Of a stretch of DNA of 64,000 nt, positions 30,916 through 40,719 are shown piece after piece. The stretch covers positions 1 through 64,000 of the forward strand of contig JAIOPD010000120.1 in the NCBI GenBank assembly GCA_021414115.1, read 5' to 3'. A program made the position numbers and the translations under genes. The number at the start of each line of letters is the position of its first letter. Position 1 is the stretch's first letter. The notes under the pieces were generated by a model. The model ran no database searches and was not told the origin of the DNA. It saw only the letters and a list, made by a program, of their open reading frames with translations. Origin of the DNA: Planctomycetia bacterium (GTDB taxonomy: Bacteria; Planctomycetota; Planctomycetia; Pirellulales; UBA1268).

Positions 30916-32921
30916 TGCACCTCCGCCAACCCATCCAATTGCCGAAGGGCCGCGAGCTTCGCGTCCTCATCCACGCCCGGTTCTCCACCGAGGAGCAGCG
31001 GCAGTCGAGCATCGACGATCAGGTCGCCGCCTGCCGGACGTTCCTCGAGACCAACCTGCCAAAGGGCACCAAGCCCGCACAGGTGGCGGTCGAGGTCATC
31101 AAGGAGCCCGAGGTCAGCGGTGAGATCGCCGACCGCCCGGGCATCAATCAGGTCTGGGCTGGCATCGAGGCCAAGCGGTGGGATCTGATCATCGCCGAGG
31201 AGTCGAGCCGCCTCTACCGCCACCACACGAAGGCGGGCGAACTCTTCGAGTCGGCGGTCGATGCCGGCGTGCGGGTGATCTGCCCGTCGGACTACATCGA
31301 CACGGCCGACGACGACTGGCCTGACCGGCTGCACATGTGCCAGATGCAGCACGCCCGGTCGAACTTCTATACCCGGCAGCGGATCAAGCGGGCCCATGAC
31401 GGCCTCTGGGCCCGCGGCGCCGCCGTGGGCAATACGGTCATCGGGTACAAACGCCGGTGCACGGTGCCGGCGACGGAGAGCGAGCCCGCCAATGGTCCGT
31501 TCTACGACGAGATCGATCCGGAGAAGGCGGCGGTGATCCGTGAGGTCTTTGAGCGGATCGCGGGTGGCGAGAGGGCGGCGGAGGTGGCCGAGTGGTTGGA
31601 CTCCATCAAGTTTGCCAAGGCTAAGTGGTCACGGCAGGCCAAGTGGACCAACTACAACGTCACCTCGATCATCCGCCGAACGATCTATCGTGGCTTCGAA
31701 ACCTACCGCAAGAAGGTGGCGAAGCGGAAGCTCAGGACGGGCAAGTCGGAGTTCGTCTGGAACGACACGGACAAGATCCAAACGCGGGAGAGCCCGCACC
31801 TACGGATCGTGTCGGACCATCTCTGGTACAAGGCGAATGAGGTCGTCGACTCCAGGCGGATCAAGTTCCAAGCCGTCCGTGGAGCTGGGCATCCACTCTT
31901 CGGCACGGCACGCAATCGTCGGGGGCTCCTTTCCGGCGTCTTCGTTTGCGGCACCTGCGGTGCAACGATGTACTCGACCGGCAAGACGGAAGGCACGTTC
32001 CGCTGCGCGGCTGCATCGCAGGGAAAATGCTGGTACCGCGGCTACTGCATGCGGGAGCGGGTTTTCCCAGCCGTGCTTGGGGCGGTGGTCGACGCGGTTC
32101 TATCGCTCGACGGCGTCCGCGACGCGGTGCTCGCCCGCGTGCAGGAATTACACGCGAAGGGCGGGTCGGTGGCCGCCGAGCTCAAGAAGCTCGATAAGGA
32201 CGAGAAGAAGCTCGTCGCCGCGATCGAGCGGCTGTCGGCGGCGGTCGAGAGCGGCGACGGGACCTTGGCCTCGCTCACGTCCCGGCTTGCCGAGCGGGAG
32301 CGAGACCTTGCAATCGTGCGGTCCCGCCGGCGGGAAGTGGAGGAGCAGGCGGGCCGCAAGGAGAAGCTTCCTTCGGCGGCGAAGCTCCTCGAGCACCTCG
32401 AGGCCGTGAAGCTTCAACTGCTCGGCCACGAGGCCCGGGCGGCGGTGATCCTGCGGCAGCTTCTCGTCGGGCCGATTCGCGTGATCCCGTACATGCGGAT
32501 CGACGGCAAGCGGGTGGTGCCGCGGTTGGAGTTCACCATCAACCTCGTGTCGGCTCTGCCGTCGGCTGTTGCGGGCCCGCTCCGCCAGGGCGATTCGAGC
32601 GCGGACGAGCAGCCGTTGATGCTGAAGCGGACGTTCCTCATCAATGCCTTCCACGAGCCAGACCTGGTGCGGCACGCCAGGCTGATCGTGGAGCGGCGGT
32701 TGCAGGGGAAGACCTACAAAGCGATCGCCGAGGAGGTTGGCCTCACGAAGTACCACATGGAAAACTGCGCCCGGATCACGAAGTTGATGGAGGAAGCGGG
32801 GCTTCCCGAGCCGTACCGCCGGTTGACGGAGAAGCCCGACCATGTGCCGCAGTGGTGCAGCAAGCACTGGCTGAAGGCGGGCGAACGCAAGGGCGGCGGC
32901 AAACGCCGCCGGGCGTCATGA
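30912..32921 (+). CDS. Large serine recombinase/integrase
   Basis: LRVLIHARFSTEEQRQSSIDDQ resolvase N-domain; recombinase domain; zinc-ribbon FVCGTCGATMYSTGKTEGTFRCAAASQGKC; coiled coil. Confidence 0.95.
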   Translation: MMHLRQPIQLPKGRELRVLIHARFSTEEQRQSSIDDQVAACRTFLETNLPKGTKPAQVAVEVIKEPEVSGEIADRPGINQVWAGIEAKRWDLIIAEESSRLYRHHTKAGELFESAVDAGVRVICPSDYIDTADDDWPDRLHMCQMQHARSNFYTRQRIKRAHDGLWARGAAVGNTVIGYKRRCTVPATESEPANGPFYDEIDPEKAAVIREVFERIAGGERAAEVAEWLDSIKFAKAKWSRQAKWTNYNVTSIIRRTIYRGFETYRKKVAKRKLRTGKSEFVWNDTDKIQTRESPHLRIVSDHLWYKANEVVDSRRIKFQAVRGAGHPLFGTARNRRGLLSGVFVCGTCGATMYSTGKTEGTFRCAAASQGKCWYRGYCMRERVFPAVLGAVVDAVLSLDGVRDAVLARVQELHAKGGSVAAELKKLDKDEKKLVAAIERLSAAVESGDGTLASLTSRLAERERDLAIVRSRRREVEEQAGRKEKLPSAAKLLEHLEAVKLQLLGHEARAAVILRQLLVGPIRVIPYMRIDGKRVVPRLEFTINLVSALPSAVAGPLRQGDSSADEQPLMLKRTFLINAFHEPDLVRHARLIVERRLQGKTYKAIAEEVGLTKYHMENCARITKLMEEAGLPEPYRRLTEKPDHVPQWCSKHWLKAGERKGGGKRRRAS

Positions 32922-32923
32922 CG

Positions 32924-33118
32924 TCAGGAGGTCGGAGGAACAGTCGTTGATTGCGGCTTTGCCTTCGGTCGCCAGATCTCGCGTCCGGAGGCGGCTTGCC
33001 GCTTTTTGGCGTCCTCGAGAATCGCCGAGAGATCGCCACCAAACTTTTCTGCGATGCGGCGTCGTGTCTGGTGAATGTCCTCGATGGTCGTATCGCGATC
33101 AGGGACTGTCTGTGTCAT
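32924..33118 (-). CDS. Putative antitoxin of a PIN-toxin TA module
   Basis: 64 aa; overlaps the 3' end of the PIN gene by 20 bp. Confidence 0.55.
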   Translation of the reverse strand: MTQTVPDRDTTIEDIHQTRRRIAEKFGGDLSAILEDAKKRQAASGREIWRPKAKPQSTTVPPTS

Positions 33119-33518
33119 CGGTCAACAGCTCCTCGGGAGTACAGATGATCGGCCTCGGGAGCCCGCAACCGTCGAGCACGTCAAAGACGCTGGGAAGGAT
33201 TCGTGCATTGGCTATGTGGGAGCAATTCCACGTTAGAAGATAGTCTACTCGGTGATGGGCCACCATCGCGATATGCAACGCATCGACACTCGCAGATGGC
33301 GGCAAGATCGCCTTCCGCAGAATCTCTTCGGCGATCGTCAGGATTCCATTCTCGACGGGTAGAAGTGGCAGGCCCGCGAGCGCTTCCAGCCGGCTCGCGG
33401 CCACATCGGGGTCACCGTCAGCTGCTTCGTCGAGAACGTACTGCGACGTCACCAGTTCATAGTTGGGCCGCTCGGTCTCCCACCATTTGCGCGTCAGCAG
33501 TTGGCGGGCTGCGGCCAC
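33099..33518 (-). pseudogene. VapC-like PIN-domain toxin, N-terminally truncated
   Basis: ASVDALHIAMVAHHRVDYLLTWNCSHIANA and PIICTPEELL typical of PIN family; N-terminal acidic motif (ETT..SYL) absent. Confidence 0.7.
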
Positions 33519-33524
33519 GACCGC

Positions 33525-33587
33525 AGTAAGCCCCGACTGAAGGCCGGCGACCGCAAGAGCGGGGGCAAACGCCGCCGGGCGTCATAG
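33525..33587 (+). pseudogene. Second copy of the serine recombinase 3' end
   Basis: SKPRLKAGDRKSGGKRRRAS-stop versus recombinase SKHWLKAGERKGGGKRRRAS-stop. Confidence 0.8.
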
Positions 33588-33614
33588 CCCAGTTGGCTCT
33601 TTGATGTTCGTCAC

Positions 33615-33648
33615 GGCAGGGGCGGTGCCTTCGGGTGCCGCCCCTGCC
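33615..33648 (+). terminator. Hairpin with UUCG tetraloop (copy 1)
   Basis: GGCAGGGGCGGTGCC-TTCG-GGTGCCGCCCCTGCC (two G-T wobbles). Confidence 0.65.
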
Positions 33649-33749
33649 TCTTCCCAGGGGGCGACGCACGGCGTGACCTACCGGATGCGTCCTCGCGGCA
33701 AGTAGATTGCCACTGCTTCGCGCATCGCTCCCGCCAGGACCCTCACGCC

Positions 33750-34094
33750 ATGCCCGTCATGCTCCAGACGACCCTCCTGCTGATCTGCTCGAACGTGTTC
33801 ATGACGTTCGCGTGGTACGCCCACCTCAAGGACATGAGCGGCAGGCCGTGGTTCATCGCGGCCTTGGTGAGCTGGGGCGTCGCGCTCGCCGAGTACCTTC
33901 TGCAGGTGCCTGCGAACCGGATCGGCTACACGACGATGAACCTCGGGCAGCTGAAGATCCTGCAGGAGGTGATCGCGCTCTCCGTGTTCGTGCCGTTCGC
34001 GGTGCTCTACATGAAGCAGCCGCTGAAGCTCAACTACCTGTGGGCGGCTCTGTGTATCTGCGGGGCCGTCTACTTCGTGTTTCGGGAGTCGTGA
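33750..34094 (+). CDS. DMT-family (DUF486) small membrane protein
   Basis: MFMTFAWYAHLKDM-like region; LNLGQLKILQEVIAL-like and NYLWAALCICGAVYFVF. Confidence 0.85.
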   Translation: MPVMLQTTLLLICSNVFMTFAWYAHLKDMSGRPWFIAALVSWGVALAEYLLQVPANRIGYTTMNLGQLKILQEVIALSVFVPFAVLYMKQPLKLNYLWAALCICGAVYFVFRES

Positions 34095-34115
34095 GGTTCA
34101 CCCGCCCGACGCTGC

Positions 34116-34520
34116 TCAACGCCGCATCGCCCGGCAGGCGTCGTGGCACTTCTTGCAGGCCGCAGCGCACGCCTTGCAGCAGGGCTCGTCGCCGCACTTC
34201 GTGCATTCGTCGGCGCACTGTTCGCACGCCTCCTCGCAGACCTCGCACATCTCCTCGGCCATCGCGGAGTCGTACTCCAGGAGCGCGACGCACGTCCGGC
34301 AGGTCTCGATGCAGGTCAGACATGTTTTCTCGCAGCCCGGGCAGTCGCAGCCCAGGACGCATTCGCGGCAGGCACGCAGGCACTCGTTGCAGGCCTTGAT
34401 GCACGCATCCTTGGCGGCGGCATCAGCGTGCGGGGCGTCCGCGGCGTAGGTGGCGGCCGGCAGCGTCACTGCGGCGGCGAGAACGAAACGCATCATGAGC
34501 GGGGTGGTCGGCGACAGCAT
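34116..34520 (-). CDS. Four-helix-bundle copper-binding (Csp-like) secreted protein
   Basis: Start MLSPTTPLMMRF; Cys pattern KDACIKACNECLRACRECVLGC...CIETCRTCVALLEY...CEQCADECTKC. Confidence 0.85.
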   Translation of the reverse strand: MLSPTTPLMMRFVLAAAVTLPAATYAADAPHADAAAKDACIKACNECLRACRECVLGCDCPGCEKTCLTCIETCRTCVALLEYDSAMAEEMCEVCEEACEQCADECTKCGDEPCCKACAAACKKCHDACRAMRR

Positions 34521-34633
34521 GGGTCGGCCCTTTTCAACGAGGGTTAGGTAAGGCGGAACCGGTCGCCGGAACTCTACGCAACCCCGATGCGGGCCGGCCA
34601 ACGACCTAGCGGGGTCTCGCCGGCGGGCGTCGC

Positions 34634-34708
34634 AGCCCCGTTCGGCTCTTTTTTTCTCTCACGGCAGGGGCGGTGCCTTCGGGTGCCGCCCCTGCCTTCT
34701 TTTTTTTC
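34634..34708 (+). terminator. Tandem terminator-like hairpins in the leader of ORF 34722 (copy 2 of the element at about 33586-33650)
   Basis: AGCC-CCGTTC-GGCT + T7, then GGCAGGGGCGGTGCC-TTCG-GGTGCCGCCCCTGCC + TTCTTTTTTTT, 14 nt before ATG. Confidence 0.75.
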
Positions 34709-34721
34709 ACGGAAGGTTTCC

Positions 34722-34946
34722 ATGGTGAAAATCACCACATTCAACGACCGACCGTTGCGGCATGTTCGCTACATGCCGGACGGCTCGGTCATTCTGAAAC
34801 TCTACGAGCGGCAGTCGACTGGCCGTGCTCGCTATCTCCGCGTGTCGCTGGCCCAGTGGCTGGCCGGCCGCGGGAACTATCTCTTGGAAAGCCACGCCTC
34901 ACAGCGGGCTCAGGCCCGGCAACTCGCCCGCCGCCGCTGTGGATGA
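34722..34946 (+). CDS. Small hypothetical protein
   Basis: MVKITTFNDRPLRHVRYMPDGSVILKLYERQ; GGAAGG RBS upstream. Confidence 0.55.
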   Translation: MVKITTFNDRPLRHVRYMPDGSVILKLYERQSTGRARYLRVSLAQWLAGRGNYLLESHASQRAQARQLARRRCG

Positions 34947-35128
34947 CGAAAACGCCGGGAAATTCGGCGGAGTAAGCAGCCGGGAAGAGGTGCGTTTCCC
35001 GAACGGGTAACTCGCTTATTCCCGGTTCCCTGCGCCGCTGGTTTTCCCGGGAGTGTCGCGGGGAAATGCCTGCCGAATCGGCCCGTCGTCCATGCCGTCC
35101 ATGGCCTCGGCTGGCGACCGGCCGCGGA

Positions 35129-35296
35129 TCAAAGTGGCAATCGCCCCAACAAGGCAAGAATCAGCAGGATGACCAGGATCAGGCCAAGCAGCCCGCCTCC
35201 CGCCCCGAGAACGGTGTTCCCGCTCCGGAAGCCGTAGCCACCGCCTAGCAGTGACAGGATCAAGATCACAACAAGGATCAGTACGATCGGACTCAC
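35129..35296 (-). CDS. DUF3309-like tiny membrane protein (GTG start)
   Basis: VSPIVLILVVILILSLLGGGYGFRSG...LLGLILVILLILALLGRL. Confidence 0.75.
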   Translation of the reverse strand: MSPIVLILVVILILSLLGGGYGFRSGNTVLGAGGGLLGLILVILLILALLGRLPL

Positions 35297-35498
35297 AGTT
35301 CGCTCCTTTGCAAAGAAGAATAAAAACGCCTTTGTGGAGTCCTTGCCCAGAACGCTCGGAATGCTTTCCGGGCGCCGACGAGCAGAGCAGCGGTCTGTCC
35401 TCCCACCTGCGCTCACACATGCCCTGTGCGATAGGTTCCTTTCGCACAGGGCATGTGTTTTGCGCTTCTGACGTCTCCCACTCCGCGATGGCGGAACG

Positions 35499-36041
35499 CT
35501 ACGGCAGGATTACCTTGTCGATGACGTGAATGACACCATTGATGGCGTGGATGTCCGAGTTCTGGACATGGGCCATCTCTTTGGCGGTGCCAATGTGCAC
35601 GCCTGTCAGCATGTTGTAGGTCACGTCGACCTTTGCTCCTCCGACGGTCTTGGCATCCTTGATCTTCTTCACATCAGCGATCAGAAGATCTTCTGGCACG
35701 ACGTGCATCAACAGCACCGCCTTCAACTTGTCCTTGTTTTCCGGCTTGAGCAGGTTCTCCAACGTCCCCGACGGCAGTTTCGCAAACGCCTCGTCGGAAG
35801 GGGCGAAGACCGTAAACGGTCCCTTTCCCTTGAGCGTTTCCGCGAGCCCTGCCGCTTCAAGAGCCTTCACAAGCGTCTTGAAGTGACCGGCCTCCACTGC
35901 AGTGGCAACGACGTCTTTCGTCGCTCCCTGGGCGCCGGCCGCCCGTTCGCTGCCGGGTTCCGCATACGCATTGGTCGCAGCCATGCTGACCCCAAGCAGT
36001 GCCACCGTCGCAAGGGCACTCGTCAAAATAAAACTCTTCAT
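35499..36041 (-). CDS. Secreted fasciclin-domain protein
   Basis: Signal peptide; [39 protein letters not shown]. Confidence 0.93.
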   Translation of the reverse strand: MKSFILTSALATVALLGVSMAATNAYAEPGSERAAGAQGATKDVVATAVEAGHFKTLVKALEAAGLAETLKGKGPFTVFAPSDEAFAKLPSGTLENLLKPENKDKLKAVLLMHVVPEDLLIADVKKIKDAKTVGGAKVDVTYNMLTGVHIGTAKEMAHVQNSDIHAINGVIHVIDKVILP

Positions 36042-36385
36042 GGGTCAGTTACCTCTCGAGGAAAAAACAGCCGTCGGTTCAACGAATGAACCGTTTCGGA
36101 CTCAAAGCACCCTACACCTGCCGCCCCAATGACTACGGGCAAACCACGTGCGAACGTGGTTGGCTGACTCTGACGAAGCGGACATTTTCGCTCCAGCAGG
36201 TGTTCGCTGTGGCGCTGCCCGCTGTGAGCGAGCGTGACTGAAAACGAGGGCAGACACAGTACGCGATCAGAAACAGCCGTTCCGCACCTCTTGCGCAATG
36301 AGTTGCTTCAGCCTGGAAATGTCCTGCTGCTCCGTTGCTTTTGCATCCATCCAGAACTGCCGCAAATCGTCTCGCCACTCGGCGT

Positions 36386-37871
36386 TGAGCTATAACCGAA
36401 AGTCGTGTTCCGTAGAGGGAAAAGAAAAAGGCGGCGTATCCTGCTGTGACTTGTTCACCAACAGCAGCCCACGACGGGCCGAAAGGATACGCCACCATGC
36501 GAGGTTTTACGGTTCGAGGTTCGAGTTGTCCATCAGATAAGAAGCGCGCCAGGAGGCGAGCTCGGCAGGAGGCGATCGAGATGGCACGGGGTGAGTCCCT
36601 GGGCCAGGCGATCGCCGACGAGAGTCGCAGCGCCTTGGACGCCTATGTACGCGAGGGAGCCCGGCAGATGCTCCAGGCAGCCTTGGAGTGTGAAGTGGAC
36701 GCCTTCCTGGCGGAGTACGCCGACAGAGCGGATGAGCATGGCAGGAAGCAGGTCGTTCGGAACGGATACCTACCGGCCCGCACCATCATGACAGGCGCCG
36801 GGCCGCTCGAGATCGAGCAACCGCGAGTGCGGGACAAGTCTCGGCACGCCGATGAGCGCGTGGTCTTCACGTCGGGGATCCTGCCACCCTATCTGCGGAA
36901 GAGCCGGTCCATCGAGGAGTTGGTCCCATGGCTCTACCTGAAGGGCGTCTCGACAGGCGATTATCCCGAGGCCCTGCAGGCGCTGCTCGGGAAGGATGCC
37001 AAGGGGTTCAGTCCCAACGTCGTCGTGCGTCTCAAGGAGAAGTGGGGCCAGGAGTACGAGGAGTGGAGCCGCCGCGACCTCTCGGACGAGGAGTACGTCT
37101 ACATCTGGGCCGACGGCATTCATGTGAATGTGCGGCTGGAAGACGCGGCCAATCCGAAGCAATGCCTCCTCGTCCTCATGGGAGCCACGGCCGAAGGCCG
37201 GAAGGACCTGATCGCCGTCATCGACGGCGTCCGTGAGAGCAAGCAGAGCTGGCAGGAGCTGCTCCTCGATCTCAAGCAGCGGGGGCTCTCGACGCCCCCG
37301 AAGCTCGCCGTCGGCGATGGGGCCCTTGGCTTCTGGGCCGCACTGCGGGAGGTCTACCCGACGACGAAGGAGCAGAGGTGCTGGGTTCACAAGACGGCCA
37401 ACGTGCTCAACAAGATGCCCAAGACCCTCCACGCAAAGGCGAAGAGCGACCTTCACCAGATCTGGCTCGCCGAGACCAGGGATGCGGCAATCAAGGCCTT
37501 CGACCACTTCCTGGAGAAGTACGGTGCGAAGTACGAGGGGGCGTGCAGCGTCCTCTCGAAGGACCGAGACGTCCTCCTGGCCTTCTACGACTTCCCCGCT
37601 GAGCACTGGGGCCACCTGCGGACGACCAACCCCATCGAGAGCACCTTCTCCACGATCCGCCTGCGGCATCGACGCACGAAGGGGAGCGGCTCGAGGAAGG
37701 CCAGCCTCACCATGATGTTCAAGCTCGCGCAGTCAGCCAGTCGACGTTGGCGACGACTCAACGGCCATCACCAGATCATTCTTGTTCTCGAAGGAAAAGT
37801 GTTCACCGATGGAGTCCTGCAGAACGCCGCCTGATTCAGATCCCTTGAACACAACTCTTGATAATAGCTCA
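36386..37871 (+). mobile_element. IS256-family insertion sequence with about 26-bp imperfect terminal inverted repeats
   Basis: Left TGAGCTATAACCGAAAGTCGTGTTC; right end reverse complement TGAGCTATTATCAAGAGTTGTGTTC; transposase inside. Confidence 0.82.
36446..37834 (+). CDS. IS256-family transposase (true start may be internal)
   Basis: VYIWADGIHVNVRLED, GDGALGFWAAL, RCWVHKTANVLNKMPK, TTNPIESTFSTIRLR. Confidence 0.95.
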   Translation: MTCSPTAAHDGPKGYATMRGFTVRGSSCPSDKKRARRRARQEAIEMARGESLGQAIADESRSALDAYVREGARQMLQAALECEVDAFLAEYADRADEHGRKQVVRNGYLPARTIMTGAGPLEIEQPRVRDKSRHADERVVFTSGILPPYLRKSRSIEELVPWLYLKGVSTGDYPEALQALLGKDAKGFSPNVVVRLKEKWGQEYEEWSRRDLSDEEYVYIWADGIHVNVRLEDAANPKQCLLVLMGATAEGRKDLIAVIDGVRESKQSWQELLLDLKQRGLSTPPKLAVGDGALGFWAALREVYPTTKEQRCWVHKTANVLNKMPKTLHAKAKSDLHQIWLAETRDAAIKAFDHFLEKYGAKYEGACSVLSKDRDVLLAFYDFPAEHWGHLRTTNPIESTFSTIRLRHRRTKGSGSRKASLTMMFKLAQSASRRWRRLNGHHQIILVLEGKVFTDGVLQNAA

Positions 37872-37970
37872 GTGAGGACTGCGGCCATACTCAAGGCCTT
37901 CAAAGCTGGCGAACGGGACCATCCGGCTACCTTGGCTGAGGGTCGACGGCCTTTTCCACCGGGCAGCAAC

Positions 37971-39392
37971 ATGCCGAAGACAAACGCAAAGACGCGACGG
38001 ACAAAACGCCCGTCCGTGAGACCACCCACATTGAAAGGAGCTCAGGGACGAAAGCCGAAAACAAGCCGTGGGCCTCGCGCCTCAGCGGCATCCGCAGGTG
38101 CCGCTGAATTGCTGCGGTTTGCACGGGGGCTCCGTGAGCTCGCGGCGGAGGCAGAGGATCTTGAGGCCGATGCCATTGAGAGCCGCCTGAGAGTGGCGAA
38201 CACCCGAAACCTTGAGACGAGATTCCGCAACCGGCTGCGTTTGCTCGCGACGACGCTTCGTGAGAAGCAAAGCGACTTCGACGCACTTGTCACTAAGCAC
38301 GGCAGCGGCGACTACGAGACCTACTCGCTGATCGTGCGTGAGCTCGAACAGGCAGGACTCGCAACCCTGCTCAAGACGCTCACGAACGAGGTTGAGGCTA
38401 TAGCGTCTCGCTCTCGCACCCTCGTTGGCACGACCGCAAGAGAAGACCTGCAGGAGGACCTACGAATTGTTTGCAAGCTTCTCGCAGGTCTCTATAGCAT
38501 CGCTGACGAGATCGAACGGCAAGTGAGGACACTAAAACAAGAACACGCCTCCAGCACGACCCAGCGATCGGCGCTCCCCAAGGAGATCGAGGAAGTACTG
38601 CTGGACTCGGAAGCTGCCGCCCGGCTGTTCCTCGCTACGGTCGCAAGCCGACCAATTAGTTTTGACAAGCAGGCCACGCACAGCACGCTGCGGTGGGTGC
38701 AAGACATCGAGGCCGAGCGAAAGCGGGTCTTTGATGCCGCAGAGAGATTCGAAAGAGTTCTCAGCGCATTCACAGACACGCATCGCGAACTTGCCAACAA
38801 GTCAGGGCAACAGGAAGCCGAGCGGTTGATCGCAGATGTTCTGCAGATCACTCAACGAGTGAGGGCGAGAAGAAATATCGGGCAAGCAATTATTCGGACG
38901 ATTGTGCATGGTCTGCGGGAAAAACTCTCGCTCAGTGACAGGGCCAGTGAGGCGGCCGGGAGAGTTGGGCATCTGCTAGGCGATATCGAGCGACGACTTG
39001 CCGAGGAGGGAGTTGTGCTTGCCCGACAAGAAGAACACGCGCAGGCCTCTCGCCGCGCTCAGCAGGCGCATAACGGCAGGCTGCCCGAATGGACCGAATT
39101 GGACTCACCCGGCAAAGACAAGCTCAGGCTGCTAATAAAGGCGTTCTTTGAATGCATGGACGACGACGGCCGCAACGACTTCACAAAGATACAGCTCCAA
39201 GCTCGGCTTCAGGGTATTAGGCCTCGGTCGCAATCATGGGACTCGCATACCTATCGTTGGCTAAAAAAGGCAACTGATTTGGGTGTCGTCATCCCCAGTC
39301 CGCCCGACAAGAATCGCAGGGTCGCCCATAGATTCCGGCTATCGGATGCCGCCATAGAGAAGTATCGGGCTGCTGCAATCGAGTCTCGTTAG
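37971..39392 (+). CDS. Hypothetical coiled-coil protein, possible C-terminal winged-helix
   Basis: About 470 aa helical; C-terminus WLKKATDLGVVIPSPP...HRFRLSDAAIEKY. Confidence 0.6.
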   Translation: MPKTNAKTRRTKRPSVRPPTLKGAQGRKPKTSRGPRASAASAGAAELLRFARGLRELAAEAEDLEADAIESRLRVANTRNLETRFRNRLRLLATTLREKQSDFDALVTKHGSGDYETYSLIVRELEQAGLATLLKTLTNEVEAIASRSRTLVGTTAREDLQEDLRIVCKLLAGLYSIADEIERQVRTLKQEHASSTTQRSALPKEIEEVLLDSEAAARLFLATVASRPISFDKQATHSTLRWVQDIEAERKRVFDAAERFERVLSAFTDTHRELANKSGQQEAERLIADVLQITQRVRARRNIGQAIIRTIVHGLREKLSLSDRASEAAGRVGHLLGDIERRLAEEGVVLARQEEHAQASRRAQQAHNGRLPEWTELDSPGKDKLRLLIKAFFECMDDDGRNDFTKIQLQARLQGIRPRSQSWDSHTYRWLKKATDLGVVIPSPPDKNRRVAHRFRLSDAAIEKYRAAAIESR

Positions 39393-39654
39393 CCTCCCAG
39401 CCCCTCCTTCACAGCGGGCTTTTGCTGGCTTTCACTCCGTCTCGGTGAAAAGCGAACTGAAAAGCGAAAAACGCTTCTCGGCGACCTTCTACTTCGGCTG
39501 CTCGATGTGCTCGTGCATCGGCCGTGATGGACGGTAACGCCAACCCGCTGGCCACGATCCCGCAGGGTGGCAAGCCAAGCACGGCTCAATGGCGGCGGTC
39601 GAGCCCGGCCAGCACGGTGCTGACTGGCAAAGTGAAACCTTGAGGAGCCACACC

Positions 39655-40086
39655 ATGGCTACGTTTTTCGTAAAGAGCGACGACTATGAGGCGGATTCGG
39701 TGTCGCGCGTCGGCTTGTTGGCCGACAACCCCGACTGCCGGCAACTACTGACCGAACTGGATACTCTTGGGGTAGAGAGCCTGCGACTGTTCTACCGAGA
39801 TGGGTTTGGCCGCGACCCCACCGTGCACGTCTTCGACATCGAGCCGAGAAAGGGCGTACGACTCTCCGCTCGCCAACTCCGTCAGATCTACGGCTTCTGC
39901 TATGCATTCACGTATCTGCTTCCGGACGTCTTGGCGAAGGCAGTCGAAGATACCGAGGCCGCCGACCACGAAGTGATCGTGGAGGTGTTTATCAGGATTG
40001 GCCCTACACCGGTAATGTCGGCGGCTGTAGAAGCCATTGAGGTGGTTGCGGATTTTGCGACCGGCCATCTTCTCAAACTCGTGTGA
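39655..40086 (+). CDS. Hypothetical protein
   Basis: MATFFVKSDDYEADSVSRVG; coherent ORF start. Confidence 0.5.
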   Translation: MATFFVKSDDYEADSVSRVGLLADNPDCRQLLTELDTLGVESLRLFYRDGFGRDPTVHVFDIEPRKGVRLSARQLRQIYGFCYAFTYLLPDVLAKAVEDTEAADHEVIVEVFIRIGPTPVMSAAVEAIEVVADFATGHLLKLV

Positions 40087-40100
40087 GTGGGCCCGCATTC

Positions 40101-40181
40101 GCCTGCGGCATTACGCGTCGTGATGCCGCAGGCAGTGCGCTCTGCCCCGCGCTGCGATTAACTCTTGCGGCAACGCGGGGC
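40101..40181. other. Two tandem hairpins
   Basis: GCCTGCGGCAT/ATGCCGCAGGC (40101-40133) and GCCCCGCG/CGCGGGGC (40144-40181). Confidence 0.6.
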
Positions 40182-40275
40182 GACTGGGATGGCACGACGC
40201 ATGAAATCACATCGCAGCTCGGCCTGTATCCGCGTGTTGCGGGCAGTGCCGCAGCCACAAACACAAAGGTGCTAA

Positions 40276-40662
40276 ATGGCTTCCAAGTCTTTTCCCTTGC
40301 GATATCCCGTATCGGGGATTGCGAAATCCCTGCTCGGTCAACTCAAGGATCGTGGTGTCGTCGAGATTGGCGGCCAATTCTTCAGCGGCGATTCCGGGCT
40401 CGGGCAGCCACCTGAGGGATCTTTGTCGTCGACGTTCGTCATGGCGCCGACGGCTTGCCCGCTATTACCGGGTGAGTGCGCCGCGGCCGTCACCGCGATC
40501 CGTGACGAAGTCCTTGGCTTTGCTGAACGACTAACGGATACGGCTCCCATCACCGGCACGTTGCTGCATGCTCGGTACTGCGTCCGCCCAGCCGTCGGTA
40601 TCGATTGCGATATCGAGTTGCTCGGGCTAGTGGACCGGATCGTTCGCATATCACTCTTTTGA
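40276..40662 (+). CDS. Hypothetical protein
   Basis: 128 aa MASKSFPLRYPVSGIAKSLLGQL. Confidence 0.5.
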   Translation: MASKSFPLRYPVSGIAKSLLGQLKDRGVVEIGGQFFSGDSGLGQPPEGSLSSTFVMAPTACPLLPGECAAAVTAIRDEVLGFAERLTDTAPITGTLLHARYCVRPAVGIDCDIELLGLVDRIVRISLF

Positions 40663-40719
40663 GATCCCACAGAAGCCACTAAACCACGATGCAGTGAATG
40701 GCCTTCGCTGATCTCCGCA

